A stretch of 22,415 bases of DNA from JANMZO01 sp031383405 (GTDB lineage Bacteria > Actinomycetota > Acidimicrobiia > Acidimicrobiales > JANYDT01). Position 1 is the first letter of the stretch, and each line of letters opens with the position of its first letter. Positions 22,297 through 22,415 of the stretch are shown in pieces. Location of the stretch: positions 1 to 22,415 of the forward strand of contig JANMZO010000067.1 of NCBI GenBank assembly GCA_031383405.1, read 5' to 3'. The notes below the pieces were generated by a model. The model was not told where the DNA came from. It worked only from the letters and a program-made list of their open reading frames with translations, and made no database searches. A program made the position numbers and the translations under genes.

Positions 22297-22415
22297 TCCG
22301 TCGATCCACTACGAGCCGAACGACCTTGCGCAAACAACCTCGTCGAGGAGGTCGTGGGCGGTGCTCCCCTGCTCCTCGTTGGTCATTCGTACGGATGCCA
22401 TATCGCCCGGGCGAT
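22297..22415 (+). pseudogene. alpha/beta-hydrolase fragment at the right edge
   Basis: The frame that leaves the window reads NNLVEEVV, then PLLLVGHSYGCHIARA, a nucleophile elbow G-H-S-Y-G with the catalytic Ser codon at 22387-22389. Upstream the frame stays open to 22174 but contains no ATG or GTG and no oxyanion-hole or N-terminal strands, so the 5' part of the gene is missing. What follows beyond the window is unknown. It differs in sequence from the hydrolase remnant at the left (GHSAGG). Confidence 0.45.

Noticed and set aside
1..22415. Insertion sequence or integrative element as cause of the rearrangements
   Set aside because: No transposase, integrase, terminal inverted repeats or target duplications were recognised in the window.

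Overview
The window is GC-rich DNA that looks like a high-GC actinobacterium, perhaps of the Acidimicrobiia. This rests on AfsR/BTAD-type regulators, MmpL-like and DUF4389 proteins, a mycoredoxin-like fragment, a Cys-rich MCR-type mini-protein, and several TANNNT promoter boxes placed 6-8 nt before start codons (leaderless transcription). The species is not identifiable from the sequence alone. No rRNA, tRNA, CRISPR array or transposase was found.

Left part (1-8758): an unidentified gene end, an alpha/beta-hydrolase pseudogene, a DUF4389 membrane protein, a small hypothetical protein, and a coherent module of a giant BTAD/ATPase/TPR regulator, an MMPL-family RND transporter and an MFS exporter. 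The last two overlap by ATGA, and an 11-bp-periodic direct repeat of the kind bound by SARP proteins lies just before the transporter.

Middle part (8759-16250): a stretch of eroded genes mixed with a few intact ones. Remnants are a SHOCT protein, a cupredoxin, a heavy-metal P-type ATPase, a TetR regulator, a PPK2 kinase, a response regulator, a histidine kinase, a GNAT acetyltransferase and a cytochrome b5. Intact genes are an AAA/DUF4143 ATPase preceded by four repeats at exact 22-bp spacing, an AbrB-type antitoxin with a RelE/ParE-like toxin, and a secreted beta-sandwich protein. Most remnants keep one or both ends and lack the middle, so repeated internal deletions appear to have joined neighbouring genes.

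Right part (16251-22171): what looks like a sulfide/persulfide and thiol stress regulon. Seven copies of one 16-bp inverted repeat (ATACCC-N4-GGGTAT type, as expected for CsoR/CstR repressors) lie before or near a Cys-rich mini-protein, a CsoR-family gene with a PIG-L deacetylase behind it, a methyltransferase-glutaredoxin chimera, an MBL-rhodanese remnant with a TauE/SafE exporter, and a CoA-disulfide (persulfide) reductase with rhodanese domain. Two loci carry paired sites, both 23 bp apart. The only CsoR-family gene seen is truncated and has Tyr at the usual sensor Cys position, so the working repressor may be encoded elsewhere. The right edge cuts a second alpha/beta-hydrolase fragment.
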